Shown: positions 7,978 through 17,297 of the stretch, piece after piece
How the letters are laid out: each line of letters opens with the position of its first letter
Numbering within the stretch: position 1 is the stretch's first letter
Assembly: GCA_020638855.1 (NCBI GenBank)
Contig: JACKHT010000002.1
Location: 62,001 to 126,000 of the forward strand
DNA from: Planctomycetota bacterium
Lineage (GTDB): Bacteria > Planctomycetota > UBA1135 > GCA-002686595
Direction of reading: 5' to 3'
Length of the DNA stretch: 64,000 nt
Translations under genes and position numbers: made by a program
The notes under the pieces: generated by a model
The model's database searches: none
Seen by the model: only the letters and a program-made list of their open reading frames with translations
Told to the model about the DNA's origin: nothing

Positions 7978-10191
7978 ATGATTGCCACCGCGCTCTTGCT
8001 CCCTCTAGCCCTAGCCCTCCCGGGGCCCAGGTTCCAGAATTCGTCCCAGGGGCAGCCCGTTCCCGCCATCCAGGATGTCGGGGACAGCTACATCCTCAAC
8101 TTCCCCCAGCCGGCCGATGGCCAGGGGGGGATGTCCTTGGCCCAGTTTGTCCAGGCCTGCCAACAGGTGACGGGCTTGACCTTCCACGTCAAGGACGACG
8201 CAGCCACTCGCCTGACCAGCACCAACGTGCGCCTACTGGGCACGAAGCGGATCCCGAAGAAGCAGTTCTATTCCTTCTTCCAGATCCTGATGGTCATGAA
8301 CGACTTCGTCTGCACCGAGATTGGCCCGTCAGGGATCTCGGTCATCCAAATCGATTCGCTCGTGGGCGGTGGCACCCAAAACGCACCCAAGATCCGCGCG
8401 GCGGCCCCCTACGTGGACCCCGAAGACCTGGACCAATACAACGACCAGCCGGCAACGCTGATCACCACCGTCATCAACCTGCCCAACACGGACGTTCGCA
8501 GCCTGTCGAACACCATGCGGCAATTGATCGCCGACCCAAACACCCAGCAGATGATCCCTGCGGGCAGCTCGAACTCGTTTGTGCTCACGGGGTTTGGTAG
8601 CCAAGTGGCCGCCTTGGCGCGCATGCTCAAAATCATCGACGACGCATCCGCTGTCACGGTGATCGAGCCGGAATTCGCTTTGATCCGGCTTGAATTTGCG
8701 GCCGCGGACGAAATCGCCAGCCTGGTCGAGGAGTTGCTGGATTTCAGCACGCAGGTCTCCAACCGCAACGCGGCACAAAACCCCCAGGGCCCCACCGCTC
8801 CGCTTTCGCGCGGCCAGGGTCAAGTCAAGATCATGGTCGATCCCCGCCAGAACTCGCTTCTGGTGCTCGCGTTGCCCGAAGACATGCCCCGCATTCGCGA
8901 CCTCGTCGCCCAGCTGGATGTGGACGTAGTGGATTCCGAGCGGGCCTACCACATCTATAGCGTCGAGAACGTCGAAGCGAGCGAATTGGCAGAAACGCTC
9001 AACTCGTTCTTGAGCGACGCTAGCCGACTGGAGGTCCAAGCGGGCTCCCCCCAGACCAACAACACAGCCTCCCGCGGGACCAACAACTCCGAGTTCGTCG
9101 TCATTGCGGACTCCAAGTCCAATTCCCTGCTTATCGCTGCCAGCCGCACCCGCTACAGCGAAGTCCTCGACCTGATTCGGCGCCTGGATCAACGCCAACC
9201 GCAGGTATTGATCGAAACAGCCCTGATCGAATTGACGGGCCAAGACATCTACGACCTAGGGGTGGAGTTGGCGCTTGCGAACATTCCCGGGGTCGGGCAG
9301 AGCGGTGGCTTTGGCGTGACGAACTTTGGACTATCCACCCTGTCGGATACGGACGGGGACGGCATCCCGGACGTGCGCGTACCCAGCACCACCACCGGGG
9401 TTTCTGCGGGCCTTTTGGATGGAGATGACTTCAGCCTCCCGGTCCTGCTCCGCGCCCTGGAAGAGAATCGCAACTCGAATGTGCTCAACGTGCCCAGCGT
9501 GCTGGTCAACAACAACGTCGAAGCCACGGTCGAAACCAAGGAAGAGCAACCGACGACCACCATCACCGCCGTGGGTGGCAACGCCGGGCAGACCCAAGAG
9601 AACTTCAACTCGTACCAGGAAGCTGGCATCACGATGAAGATCTCCCCGTCGATCAGCGCCTCGAACTACTTGCGGCTCAAAGTCGACCTCAAGATTTCCA
9701 ACTTCATCGGTAGCGTTTCGGGTGCCATCCCGCCCCCGCGGAGCACGCGGATCCTGACGACCGAGGTCACCGTCCCCGACGGCGACACCATGGTCATCGG
9801 CGGTATCATCATCGATAACCGCTCCGAGACGGTTGACAAGATCCCCATCCTGGGGGACCTGCCCGTCCTCGGAACTTTGTTCCGACGCGAGTCCAACTCG
9901 GGCACCCGTACGACCCTGTACTTCTTCGTGACCCCTCACATCCTCGATGACACCGAGTTCGCGGACTTGGCCGAAATCTCCTACCAGCGCAAGATGGAAG
10001 CTGCCGATACCATCGGCAAGGAACGCATCCGCATCATCGATCCGAAGTTCGGTAGCGACCACGGCATGATCGACCTCGACGGGTTCGATATCCCGCTCTA
10101 CCAGAGCCCGCCCCGTGGAGAAACGGATGCGGCGTCCATTGGCATGACCCCCGGTCAAGTGCAGAGCGCCATCGATGAGGCAGGCGAGTGA
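7978..10191 (+). CDS. gspD: Type II secretion system secretin GspD
   Basis: 737 residues. Outer-membrane channel of the type II secretion system. An N-terminal hydrophobic segment ALLLPLALALPGP serves as signal peptide. Then come an N0-like domain (about 30-125), three secretin N repeats (about 160-225, 240-320, 325-420; the third is broken by a Gln/Asn/Ser-rich loop), and the C-terminal secretin barrel (about 470-665) with the family motif VPDGDTMVIGGIIIDN and VDKIPILGDLPVLGTLF. A charged tail of about 70 residues follows. First gene of gspDEFGHIJ; its stop overlaps the gspE ATG by one base. Length is slightly above the usual 650-700. Confidence 0.96.
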   Translation: MIATALLLPLALALPGPRFQNSSQGQPVPAIQDVGDSYILNFPQPADGQGGMSLAQFVQACQQVTGLTFHVKDDAATRLTSTNVRLLGTKRIPKKQFYSFFQILMVMNDFVCTEIGPSGISVIQIDSLVGGGTQNAPKIRAAAPYVDPEDLDQYNDQPATLITTVINLPNTDVRSLSNTMRQLIADPNTQQMIPAGSSNSFVLTGFGSQVAALARMLKIIDDASAVTVIEPEFALIRLEFAAADEIASLVEELLDFSTQVSNRNAAQNPQGPTAPLSRGQGQVKIMVDPRQNSLLVLALPEDMPRIRDLVAQLDVDVVDSERAYHIYSVENVEASELAETLNSFLSDASRLEVQAGSPQTNNTASRGTNNSEFVVIADSKSNSLLIAASRTRYSEVLDLIRRLDQRQPQVLIETALIELTGQDIYDLGVELALANIPGVGQSGGFGVTNFGLSTLSDTDGDGIPDVRVPSTTTGVSAGLLDGDDFSLPVLLRALEENRNSNVLNVPSVLVNNNVEATVETKEEQPTTTITAVGGNAGQTQENFNSYQEAGITMKISPSISASNYLRLKVDLKISNFIGSVSGAIPPPRSTRILTTEVTVPDGDTMVIGGIIIDNRSETVDKIPILGDLPVLGTLFRRESNSGTRTTLYFFVTPHILDDTEFADLAEISYQRKMEAADTIGKERIRIIDPKFGSDHGMIDLDGFDIPLYQSPPRGETDAASIGMTPGQVQSAIDEAGE

Positions 10192-11927
10192 TGGGACCCC
10201 TTGAGGCCCCCCCCCATACCATGGTCAGTATCGGAGACTTGTTGGTCGACGCCGGCCTCGCCCGGCACCATTTGGAAGACTGCCGCCTGCAGGCGGCGGC
10301 CAGCGGCGAATCCGTCGACCGCATCATCTTGCAGCGGGGATTCCTCGACGAGGCCACTCTCCTGCAAGTGTATGCCAAACACCTTGGATACGAGTTCCGG
10401 GCGAGCTTGGAAGGCACCAAGGTCCCCGCCAAGTTTGTCGACTCGATTCCGGTCCAGTTTGTCCGCAACTACAACCTGATCCCGTTGGCTCAGGGCGAAG
10501 ATCGTGTGGTCAAGGTGGCCACCTGCTCTCCCCTGGACCCGCACCCCATGGACGACCTGTCGGCCATGCTGGGCTGCGAAGTCGATGCGGTCCTGGCTCC
10601 GCGGCTGGAGATCACGGGTCTCATTTCCCGGGCTTACCGACACAAGGCCGACGGAATCGACGAAGCCCTGGATGCGGTCGCCGAAGATGGGGACATCGGG
10701 TCGATGGCAGCGCAGATCGACGAAGCGGAAGACGTTCTCAACGTCTCCAACAAAGCGCCGATCATCAAGCTGGTCAACACCGTGTTGTTCCAGGCGCTCA
10801 AAATGCGCGCTTCCGACGTGCACTTCCAGCCCTATGCGGAGCGCATGCAGGTTCGCTTTCGGATCGACGGCATCCTGTACGACATGGATTCGATTCCGCG
10901 TCGGGTCCAAGACGCCATCATCAGCCGCGTGAAGGTCATGGGCAAGATGGACATTGCCGAGCGACGATTGCCTCAAGACGGCCGCGCCACGATCCGCCTC
11001 GGTGACGGGGAAGTCGACGTTCGTATCAGCACGATTCCCACCTCGGATGGGGAGCGCATCGTGCTTCGTTTGCTCGACAAATCGGCGAAGCTTTACACCC
11101 TCGATGAGATCGGCCTCACCAAGGAAAACCAGGATTTGATGCGCGAGTACTTGGATTTCAACCACGGAATCATCTTGGTGACCGGCCCCACAGGAAGTGG
11201 CAAAACCACGACCCTGTACGCCTCGATGGCGCAAATCGACACCAGCCAAAAGAACGTTTTGACCATCGAAGACCCGGTCGAATACGCGCTACCTGGGGTG
11301 AGCCAGGTCCAAGTGAACGTTAAGAAAGGCTTGACCTTTGCAACGGGTTTGCGCTCTTTCCTGCGCCAAGACCCGGACGTGATGATGGTCGGTGAGATTC
11401 GGGACTTGGAAACCGCCGAGGTCGCCATCCGCGCCGCCCTCACCGGTCACTTGGTTTTCTCCACTGTCCACACCAACGACGCAGCCTCCACCATCACACG
11501 TATGGTGGACCAAGGAGTGGAGCCCTACCTGGTGTCGTCTTCGATCGTCCTGATCATCGCCCAGCGCCTAGTCCGGACCATTTGCCGCCATTGCCGCCAC
11601 CACATCCCGATCACGGATGAATGGAAGGCCAAACTCGACAAGGTGGGTATGGACCTCAAACGCTTAAATGGCAAGGTAGCCGTGGGTGCGGGTTGCGAGG
11701 AGTGTTTCCATTCCGGCTACTCAGGCCGGACCGCGATCTATGAGATCATGCCCGTGGACGAGGAGCTTCGTACCCAAATCATGACTGGGGCCAGTGCCTC
11801 AGAGATGAAACGCTCCGCGGTGACGCGTGGGTTGATCACCCTGCGCGAAGACGGGCGCCAGAAAATCGAAGCGGGCCTAACCACCGCCGACGAGGTCCTG
11901 CGCGTAACCCAGTTGGACTTCGAGTAG
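10191..11927 (+). CDS. gspE: Type II secretion system ATPase GspE
   Basis: 578 residues. Hexameric cytoplasmic ATPase that powers pseudopilus assembly. Residues about 10-150 are the T2SSE N-terminal domain. The ATPase domain has Walker A GPTGSGKTTTLYAS, an Asp box (TIEDPVEYALPG), Walker B DVMMVGEIRD and a His box (HLVFSTVHTND). A tetracysteine zinc motif is intact (CRHC about 45 residues before CEEC), as in true GspE/PilB. Start taken at ATG 10191 (TGATG junction with gspD); GTG 10188 and ATG 10221 are alternatives. No PilT-type retraction ATPase is nearby, which fits T2SS rather than type IV pili. Confidence 0.96.
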   Translation: MGPLEAPPHTMVSIGDLLVDAGLARHHLEDCRLQAAASGESVDRIILQRGFLDEATLLQVYAKHLGYEFRASLEGTKVPAKFVDSIPVQFVRNYNLIPLAQGEDRVVKVATCSPLDPHPMDDLSAMLGCEVDAVLAPRLEITGLISRAYRHKADGIDEALDAVAEDGDIGSMAAQIDEAEDVLNVSNKAPIIKLVNTVLFQALKMRASDVHFQPYAERMQVRFRIDGILYDMDSIPRRVQDAIISRVKVMGKMDIAERRLPQDGRATIRLGDGEVDVRISTIPTSDGERIVLRLLDKSAKLYTLDEIGLTKENQDLMREYLDFNHGIILVTGPTGSGKTTTLYASMAQIDTSQKNVLTIEDPVEYALPGVSQVQVNVKKGLTFATGLRSFLRQDPDVMMVGEIRDLETAEVAIRAALTGHLVFSTVHTNDAASTITRMVDQGVEPYLVSSSIVLIIAQRLVRTICRHCRHHIPITDEWKAKLDKVGMDLKRLNGKVAVGAGCEECFHSGYSGRTAIYEIMPVDEELRTQIMTGASASEMKRSAVTRGLITLREDGRQKIEAGLTTADEVLRVTQLDFE

Positions 11928-11940
11928 CCCGAGGCCCCCC

Positions 11941-13197
11941 ATGCCCATCTACGAGTACAAAGCCTATGCACCCGGTGGTGGCACCAAGGCTGGCATCATT
12001 GATGCGGACACCGAGCGCGACGCACGCCACAAGCTTCGACGCGACAACCTGCACGTACACACCCTCTTGGAGGTTCGCGGCGGCAAAACGCGCCGGAAGT
12101 CGGATCCCAAAGAGAACATGGTTCGACGGGTTCTCAATGCCCGCGCCGCCCGCCAAGGTCCGGGCGCCAAGGAATCGGAGATCATTGGTGGCGTGACCCG
12201 CCAAATGGCCACGCTGCTCGGGTCCGGCATCCCCTTGACCGAAACCCTTTCGGCCATCGTGGAACAGTCGGAGCAGCGCACGGTGGAAACCATGTTCCGG
12301 CAGATTCGTGAGGACATCCAGTCTGGTAGCAACTTGGCGGAGGCCCTTGGGCGACACCCCCGCTGGTTTTCTCCGCTGTACGTCAACATGGTCCATGCCG
12401 GTCAAGCCACGGGCAATTTGGACACGGTCCTTTCTCGGCTCGCCGACTACATGCAGACCCAGCGGACCTTGCGGCGCAAGGTTGTTGGAGCTTTGACCTA
12501 CCCGATGATGATGCTTGGCATTGGCTTCATCGTGGTCACCATCCTGATGGCCAAAGTGGTCCCTGAAATCACCCAAATGCTGGTGGATCAGGAAAAGGCA
12601 CTTCCTCCCCCCACCAAGATCCTGGTCGGAATCAGCAAGGTGTTTCAGGACTATTGGTGGGTCATCTTCTTTGGACTTGGCGCAGTCTCCGCAGTCTTGG
12701 AGCGTTTCTACAAGAACTCGGAAAAGGGCCGCCTCGTCATCGATCGCAACCTGCTACGGATCCCCGTACTGGGCGACTTACTCCGTAAAGCTTCTGTTGG
12801 GCGCTTCACCCGCACCCTATCCACGCTTTTGCAGTCGGGCGTACCTGTTATCCAGAGCCTGGAAATCACCAGCAGTGTGGTTGGAAACCGCGTGATCTCC
12901 GATGCGACGGATCACATTAAGACACGAGTCATCGAGGGGGCCGACATCTCGACCCCACTAAAAGCAAGCGGCGCATTTCCCTCGGTCGTAGGCTATATGG
13001 TAGCCGTCGGGGAACAGTCGGGCGAATTGGAGCAAATGCTCGATCGGATTGCCGGCGCCTATGACGAAGAGATCGACATGGTAACCGAGCGCTTTACGGC
13101 CCTCCTGGAACCGATCATGATCGTATTCTTGGCAGGAATCGTCGGCTTCATCGTCTGGGCTATCGTCCAGCCCATCCTCGAAATCGGACGCGTCTAA
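11941..13197 (+). CDS. gspF: Type II secretion system inner-membrane platform protein GspF
   Basis: 418 residues, the usual length. Begins with the family opening MPIYEYKAYAPGG. Two homologous cytoplasmic T2SSF domains (about 85-205 and 285-405) are linked to three membrane segments, near residues 185-210, 235-255 and 385-410. The second repeat carries the typical FPSVVGYMVAVGEQSGELEQML. It connects GspE to the growing pseudopilus. Lies 13 bases after gspE. Confidence 0.95.
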   Translation: MPIYEYKAYAPGGGTKAGIIDADTERDARHKLRRDNLHVHTLLEVRGGKTRRKSDPKENMVRRVLNARAARQGPGAKESEIIGGVTRQMATLLGSGIPLTETLSAIVEQSEQRTVETMFRQIREDIQSGSNLAEALGRHPRWFSPLYVNMVHAGQATGNLDTVLSRLADYMQTQRTLRRKVVGALTYPMMMLGIGFIVVTILMAKVVPEITQMLVDQEKALPPPTKILVGISKVFQDYWWVIFFGLGAVSAVLERFYKNSEKGRLVIDRNLLRIPVLGDLLRKASVGRFTRTLSTLLQSGVPVIQSLEITSSVVGNRVISDATDHIKTRVIEGADISTPLKASGAFPSVVGYMVAVGEQSGELEQMLDRIAGAYDEEIDMVTERFTALLEPIMIVFLAGIVGFIVWAIVQPILEIGRV

Positions 13198-13213
13198 AAA
13201 CGCACTAGCAACT

Positions 13214-13672
13214 ATGAAACCTCTCCATTCCTTTTCCCGCATCCAAAGCGTTGGCCGACGGGCCCGCCGGGCAGGCTTCTCGATCGCGGAACTGATGGTC
13301 GTGATCTTGATCATTGGACTGCTCGCCACCCAGGTTGTGCCGCGGGTGCTCGACCGCCTCGGCGATGCCAAATGGGGCAAGGTCCGCGGCGACCTGTCGA
13401 CGCTGCAAAACGCGATCAAGACCTACGCGATCCGCAACGGCGGCGAGTACCCCGATAGCCTGGAACGGCTGGTCGAGCGCGACTCGAACGGCAAGTCCTT
13501 CCTGGAGCAAACCGAGGTCCCCAAGGACCCGTGGAACAATGAGTACCACTACTTGGCGCCCGAGGGCAACCGGGACATGGAACTCTGGTGTTACGGAAAA
13601 GACGGCGCCCAGGGTGGCGAAGGCGACGACCGGGACTTGAGCGCACAAATGGTGCTCAACGGCGAAAAATAG
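13214..13672 (+). CDS. gspG: Major pseudopilin GspG
   Basis: 152 residues. Class III prepilin signal: basic leader ending RRAG, then FSIAELMVVILIIGLLATQ, with cleavage expected between G and F and Glu at +5. The globular part has GspG features: TLQNAIKTYAIRNGGEYPDSLERLV, and a C-terminal region DPWNNEYHYLAPE...ELWCYGKDG that corresponds to the calcium-binding loop. Main subunit of the pseudopilus. The leader is unusually long (about 22 residues). The peptidase GspO/PilD is not in the window. Confidence 0.95.
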   Translation: MKPLHSFSRIQSVGRRARRAGFSIAELMVVILIIGLLATQVVPRVLDRLGDAKWGKVRGDLSTLQNAIKTYAIRNGGEYPDSLERLVERDSNGKSFLEQTEVPKDPWNNEYHYLAPEGNRDMELWCYGKDGAQGGEGDDRDLSAQMVLNGEK

Positions 13673-13679
13673 GACGACT

Positions 13680-14270
13680 ATGAAGACTGCTCAGGCATCT
13701 GCCGGAAGGAGCAGGAACCGCGCGGGTTCCCGAGCAGGCTTCTCGATCATCGAACTGACGGTCGTGGTCTTGATCATCGGCCTCATGACCTATGCGGTCA
13801 GCGTCAGTTTCGAGGCCATGGTTCCCGGAGAACGGCTCAATACGAGCGTCCGGGAGCTGGCCTCCACCTTGCGGGACACCAGACGCGAAGCGATCACCCG
13901 CAACAAGGATTTCTACCTGCTCTATGACCTAGACCAAAACCGCTATCGGGAGATCACCCCGTTCTTGCGGGGGGGAGGTCTGTTCATCTCTGGGTACCAC
14001 GCCGACGACGAACGCTTGTTGGGTAACTGGGAACCGCTGCGCGAGGGGGTGGAATTCGAGGCCATTGTCTTGGCAGGAGAGCGCTACGAACAGGGCCAGG
14101 TTCTGGTCCACTTCGATCCCTCCGGTTCCGCCTCGGAGCACTACGTCATCTTGACGCAGCCGAGCTACTCGAACCAATTCACCGTGGAAGTCTTGGCGCT
14201 GACCGGCTTGATTCGTTTCCACGAAGGGCTCTACCAACGGGAGCCTCCCCAAGCGGGAGACTTCGACTAA
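13680..14270 (+). CDS. gspH: Minor pseudopilin GspH
   Basis: 196 residues. Prepilin signal SRAG then FSIIELTVVVLIIGLM with Glu at +5; AGGA lies a few bases before ATG 13680. The remainder is a GspH-type fold: ELASTLRDTRREAITRNKDFYL at the start, then a beta-rich domain. Seven bases after gspG and two before gspI. The name is given from position and the early helix pattern; sequence alone does not separate minor pseudopilins well. Confidence 0.85.
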   Translation: MKTAQASAGRSRNRAGSRAGFSIIELTVVVLIIGLMTYAVSVSFEAMVPGERLNTSVRELASTLRDTRREAITRNKDFYLLYDLDQNRYREITPFLRGGGLFISGYHADDERLLGNWEPLREGVEFEAIVLAGERYEQGQVLVHFDPSGSASEHYVILTQPSYSNQFTVEVLALTGLIRFHEGLYQREPPQAGDFD

Positions 14271-14272
14271 TC

Positions 14273-14896
14273 ATGAACGTACTGCGCCCCCACCCGACCC
14301 GCTCCGGCTTTACCCTAGCGGAAGCCGCCATCACGATCGCGCTCGTGGGACTCACGATCACGTACACCCTCCAAGCGCTGACTTCGGCCCAGACGACGGC
14401 GGCTCATACCCACGAGGTCAAACTGGCGCGAGAGATGGCGCTGCGCACACTAGGCGAGATTGCCACCGGTCAATACCAAGCCGAAAGCACCGAGGTCATC
14501 GTCGGTACCTACCCCGAAGACATCGCCCCCTACATGTCCTATCAAATCGCATTCGGGGACGCCTCTTTGCCCGATCATGGCCAACGGGAAGACCGCGATG
14601 TAGAGCGCATTGACAACTGGGCCAATCGGCGCCAATGGGAACAGAACAACCAAACTAGCGACGAAGAAACCGTTGAAGAGGATTACGAGACGGTCCACAT
14701 CCGTGTGATCTTTCCCAAGCACTCGGAGGAACTCAACGACTCCATCGAACTGGAAGCCTGGATCCCCTGGGAACAAGTGCATGGCAAGGCAGAGGCCGAT
14801 GTGACCGCTACCGACACCGCCACCGAGGACGGGTCGGGAGCCGCAGGCGGATCCGCTGGTGGAGACCCAGGAGGTACCAACAATGCGGGCAAGTAG
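14273..14896 (+). CDS. gspI: Minor pseudopilin GspI-like
   Basis: 207 residues. Prepilin signal TRSG then FTLAEAAITIALVGL with Glu at +5. GspI-type continuation: the helix contains an AREMALRTLGEIATG stretch that matches in position the usual family helix. It is longer than classical GspI (about 125), with an acidic middle (NQTSDEETVEEDYETVHI) and a Gly/Ala/Ser-rich end. Overlaps gspJ by 14 bases. Confidence 0.78.
   Translation: MNVLRPHPTRSGFTLAEAAITIALVGLTITYTLQALTSAQTTAAHTHEVKLAREMALRTLGEIATGQYQAESTEVIVGTYPEDIAPYMSYQIAFGDASLPDHGQREDRDVERIDNWANRRQWEQNNQTSDEETVEEDYETVHIRVIFPKHSEELNDSIELEAWIPWEQVHGKAEADVTATDTATEDGSGAAGGSAGGDPGGTNNAGK
14869..14875 (+). promoter_or_regulatory. Shine-Dalgarno site deciding the gspJ start
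   Basis: AGGAGGT seven bases before ATG 14883, inside the 3' end of gspI. It is among the strongest ribosome binding sites in the window and selects ATG 14883 over the earlier in-frame ATG 14859. Confidence 0.8.
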
Positions 14897-15839
14897 CCAA
14901 AAAGCCGGATTCACCGTCATCGAGGTTCTGATCGCCGTGGCGGTCATGTCCCTCATGTTGGTTTCCATCCTGAAGGTCTTGTCCGCGGTTCGCATCACCC
15001 GCGACCGCATCCACAACACCCAAGAAACCCAGCTAGCAGGCCCGATCATCATGGACCAAATCCACGATGATCTTATGGGCCTTCACATCCTGGGTCGTCC
15101 CCGGACCGAGCACCTACGCATCATCGATCGGGTGCAGTACGGACTCGATGCGGATCGTATCGACTTTGTCAGTGCCAGTCGCAGTCGTGAGCCGGTCTGG
15201 GTGGACGGAGAAATTCGACGCGCCCAGGTGTGCGAGATCGGATACGTGACCCGCCCCAATCCTGACGATGACGAGTTCCTCGAGCTCTATCGCCGCGAAG
15301 ACTACGGCGTCGACGAAGAGCCTTTCAGCGGAGGCAGTTACACCTTCCTTAGCAACCGGGTCAAGTCCTTCAGTATCGAGGTGTTCGAGAGCGACGAACT
15401 GGACCAGCCAGCCATTTTGGAATGGGGCGCCACCCCTTCGCCCGATCCCGAGCATCAGGGGCTTCCAGCTTCGATCGTGATTTCGATGACTCTGGAGAAC
15501 ACCCCGCGCCTGCTCCAAGAACAGCTGGAGTTTTCTTCGAATCAGCTCATGACCGTCACCTACAAACGGACAATACGCTTTCCCGAAGCCTTACGGGCCG
15601 AAGACCCGGAGCTGGCCTTCCTGGCTGTGCCTGAAGCGGACAACGGATCCGGAGCCCCTGGGTCGGGGAATGAGGCGGGTCAGAATGATCTAGAGGTCGG
15701 CGGCTCTGCTGCTGGGGGCCGCGGGGGTGGCGGCGGAGGCGGGGCTGGTGGAACCGGCCGCGGAGGCAATTCCCGCACAGGCGGCGGAAGCACGCTTAGC
15801 GTAGACGGTGGAACGACTCGCCCTTCTGGCAAAGACTGA
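14883..15839 (+). CDS. gspJ: Minor pseudopilin GspJ-like with glycine-rich tail
   Basis: 318 residues from ATG 14883. Prepilin signal QKAG then FTVIEVLIAVAVMSLMLVS with Glu at +5. The body has the GspJ-like length and a PVWVDGEIRR...EIGYVTRP segment. It ends with about 75 residues of Gly/Ser/Asn-rich low complexity, including a run of seven Gly, which is not part of the family fold. Last gene of the operon. No gspK, gspL, gspM or gspC follows; the next gene is convergent serS. Confidence 0.8.
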   Translation: MRASSQKAGFTVIEVLIAVAVMSLMLVSILKVLSAVRITRDRIHNTQETQLAGPIIMDQIHDDLMGLHILGRPRTEHLRIIDRVQYGLDADRIDFVSASRSREPVWVDGEIRRAQVCEIGYVTRPNPDDDEFLELYRREDYGVDEEPFSGGSYTFLSNRVKSFSIEVFESDELDQPAILEWGATPSPDPEHQGLPASIVISMTLENTPRLLQEQLEFSSNQLMTVTYKRTIRFPEALRAEDPELAFLAVPEADNGSGAPGSGNEAGQNDLEVGGSAAGGRGGGGGGGAGGTGRGGNSRTGGGSTLSVDGGTTRPSGKD

Positions 15840-15973
15840 GTCTGCGCGAGCTGCGAAAGCCTGTAGACCCCCTGTGCTGCCCTGGCTTCAGCAGTCTAAG
15901 TACGCGTCTAGAGGCTCGCAGCAACGAACCCGCTGTACCGTTCGCCAGGAATCCTCTCTGGGGACAACCTCGG

Positions 15974-17254
15974 CTAACAGAGTGGCTTACCGATGAGCTC
16001 CCGCCCGCCCATGTAGGGCCGCAAAGGCGCCGGGATACGAACTTGGCCCTCCCGGGTTTGGTGGTTTTCGAGCAAAGCAATCAACATCCGCGTGGACGCA
16101 GCCACGGTGTTGTTGAGGGTGTGGCAAAACTGCACCTTCCCCTCGGCATCGCGGTAGCGCAGGTTCAGGCGCCTCGCCTGGAAATCATGAAAGCGCGAAG
16201 CCGAATGGGTCTCCCCATACCCTTCGCGACTGGGCATCCAGGTTTCGATGTCAAACTTCTGAATCTGCGGTTGGCCCAGGTCCCCCCCACAAACGTTGAC
16301 GACCCGGTAGGGCAACCCCAAGCTGGTCAGGATCTCCTCGGAGTTTTGCAGAATCGACAGGTGGTGTTCGAGGCTCTTCGCATCGTCCGCCACGTCGATC
16401 ACCACCTGCTCCACCTTGAGGAACTGGTGCACCCGATACAAACCCTTGGTGTCCTTGCCATAGGTTCCGGCTTCGCGCCGGTAGCAAGAGGACAGCGCCA
16501 CAAAGCGCAGGGGCAAAGTGTCCAGGTCCAGAATTTCGTCCTGATGCAGGGCGGTGATCGGAACCTCTGCGGTCCCTACCAGGCAAAGGTCATCCCGGCT
16601 ATCGGTCCGGTAAGCCTGTTCCTCTCCACCGGGAAAGTACCCAGTTCCCACCATCGTCTCGGTGCGCACCAAGGTTGGCACCGACAGGGGGACGAACCCC
16701 TTGGCCACCATGACGTCGAGCGCGTAGCGCATGACCGCCCCCTCTAGCAGCGACAGATCACCCTTGAGGAAGTAGTTGCGCGATCCCGCAATCCGGGCAC
16801 CCCGTAGGATGTCCAACCAATCTTGCGCCTCACCCAGATCGATGTGCGAGCGGAAGGCAAAATCGAAGGAGCGCGGAACTCCAACCTTGCGGATTTCGAC
16901 GTTGTCGGCGTCGGTGGCCCCTTCGGGCACAGCTTCCGCCGGGATGTTGGGAACCAAAAGGAGTAGGCGCTTGAGCTCTTCCGTGAGGGCCCCCTGCTGC
17001 AGCTCCAGATCCTTCAACTTGGCCTTGAGCTCCGCCTGAGCCTCAATCAGCGCGGCCCGAGCATCCGCTTCCACGCTGGCCAGATGCTTGCCTGCATGGC
17101 GCTGCTCCTGGCGCAGGGAGTCAATCTCCACCCCCAGGGCACGGTGCTGGGTATCCAGCTCGAGGATGCGATCCACATCACAAGCCATGCGCTTCTTGTG
17201 TGCGCCAGCGCGGACCTGATCGGGATGGGAACGAATGAATTTGAGATCGAGCAC
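15974..17254 (-). CDS. serS: Seryl-tRNA synthetase
   Basis: 426 residues, normal length. Charges tRNA-Ser. N-terminal long antiparallel coiled-coil arm (about 30-105), then the class II catalytic core with motif 2 SSCYRREAGTYGKDTKGLYR and motif 3 region in HTLNNTVAASTRMLIALLEN. The TAEVP serine-pocket motif is present (GTAEVPITALH). Lies 43 bases downstream of the large secreted orphan and converges on gspJ. Confidence 0.97.
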   Translation of the reverse strand: MLDLKFIRSHPDQVRAGAHKKRMACDVDRILELDTQHRALGVEIDSLRQEQRHAGKHLASVEADARAALIEAQAELKAKLKDLELQQGALTEELKRLLLLVPNIPAEAVPEGATDADNVEIRKVGVPRSFDFAFRSHIDLGEAQDWLDILRGARIAGSRNYFLKGDLSLLEGAVMRYALDVMVAKGFVPLSVPTLVRTETMVGTGYFPGGEEQAYRTDSRDDLCLVGTAEVPITALHQDEILDLDTLPLRFVALSSCYRREAGTYGKDTKGLYRVHQFLKVEQVVIDVADDAKSLEHHLSILQNSEEILTSLGLPYRVVNVCGGDLGQPQIQKFDIETWMPSREGYGETHSASRFHDFQARRLNLRYRDAEGKVQFCHTLNNTVAASTRMLIALLENHQTREGQVRIPAPLRPYMGGRELIGKPLC

Positions 17255-17297
17255 AGGGGTTCCTTGGGGCAGTCGAAGGGGGAGCCGGCAGATGCGA

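Noticed and set aside
8329..9243. Minus-strand frame within gspD
   Set aside because: Shadow of the secretin gene; Asp/Gly/His/Arg composition and no start context.
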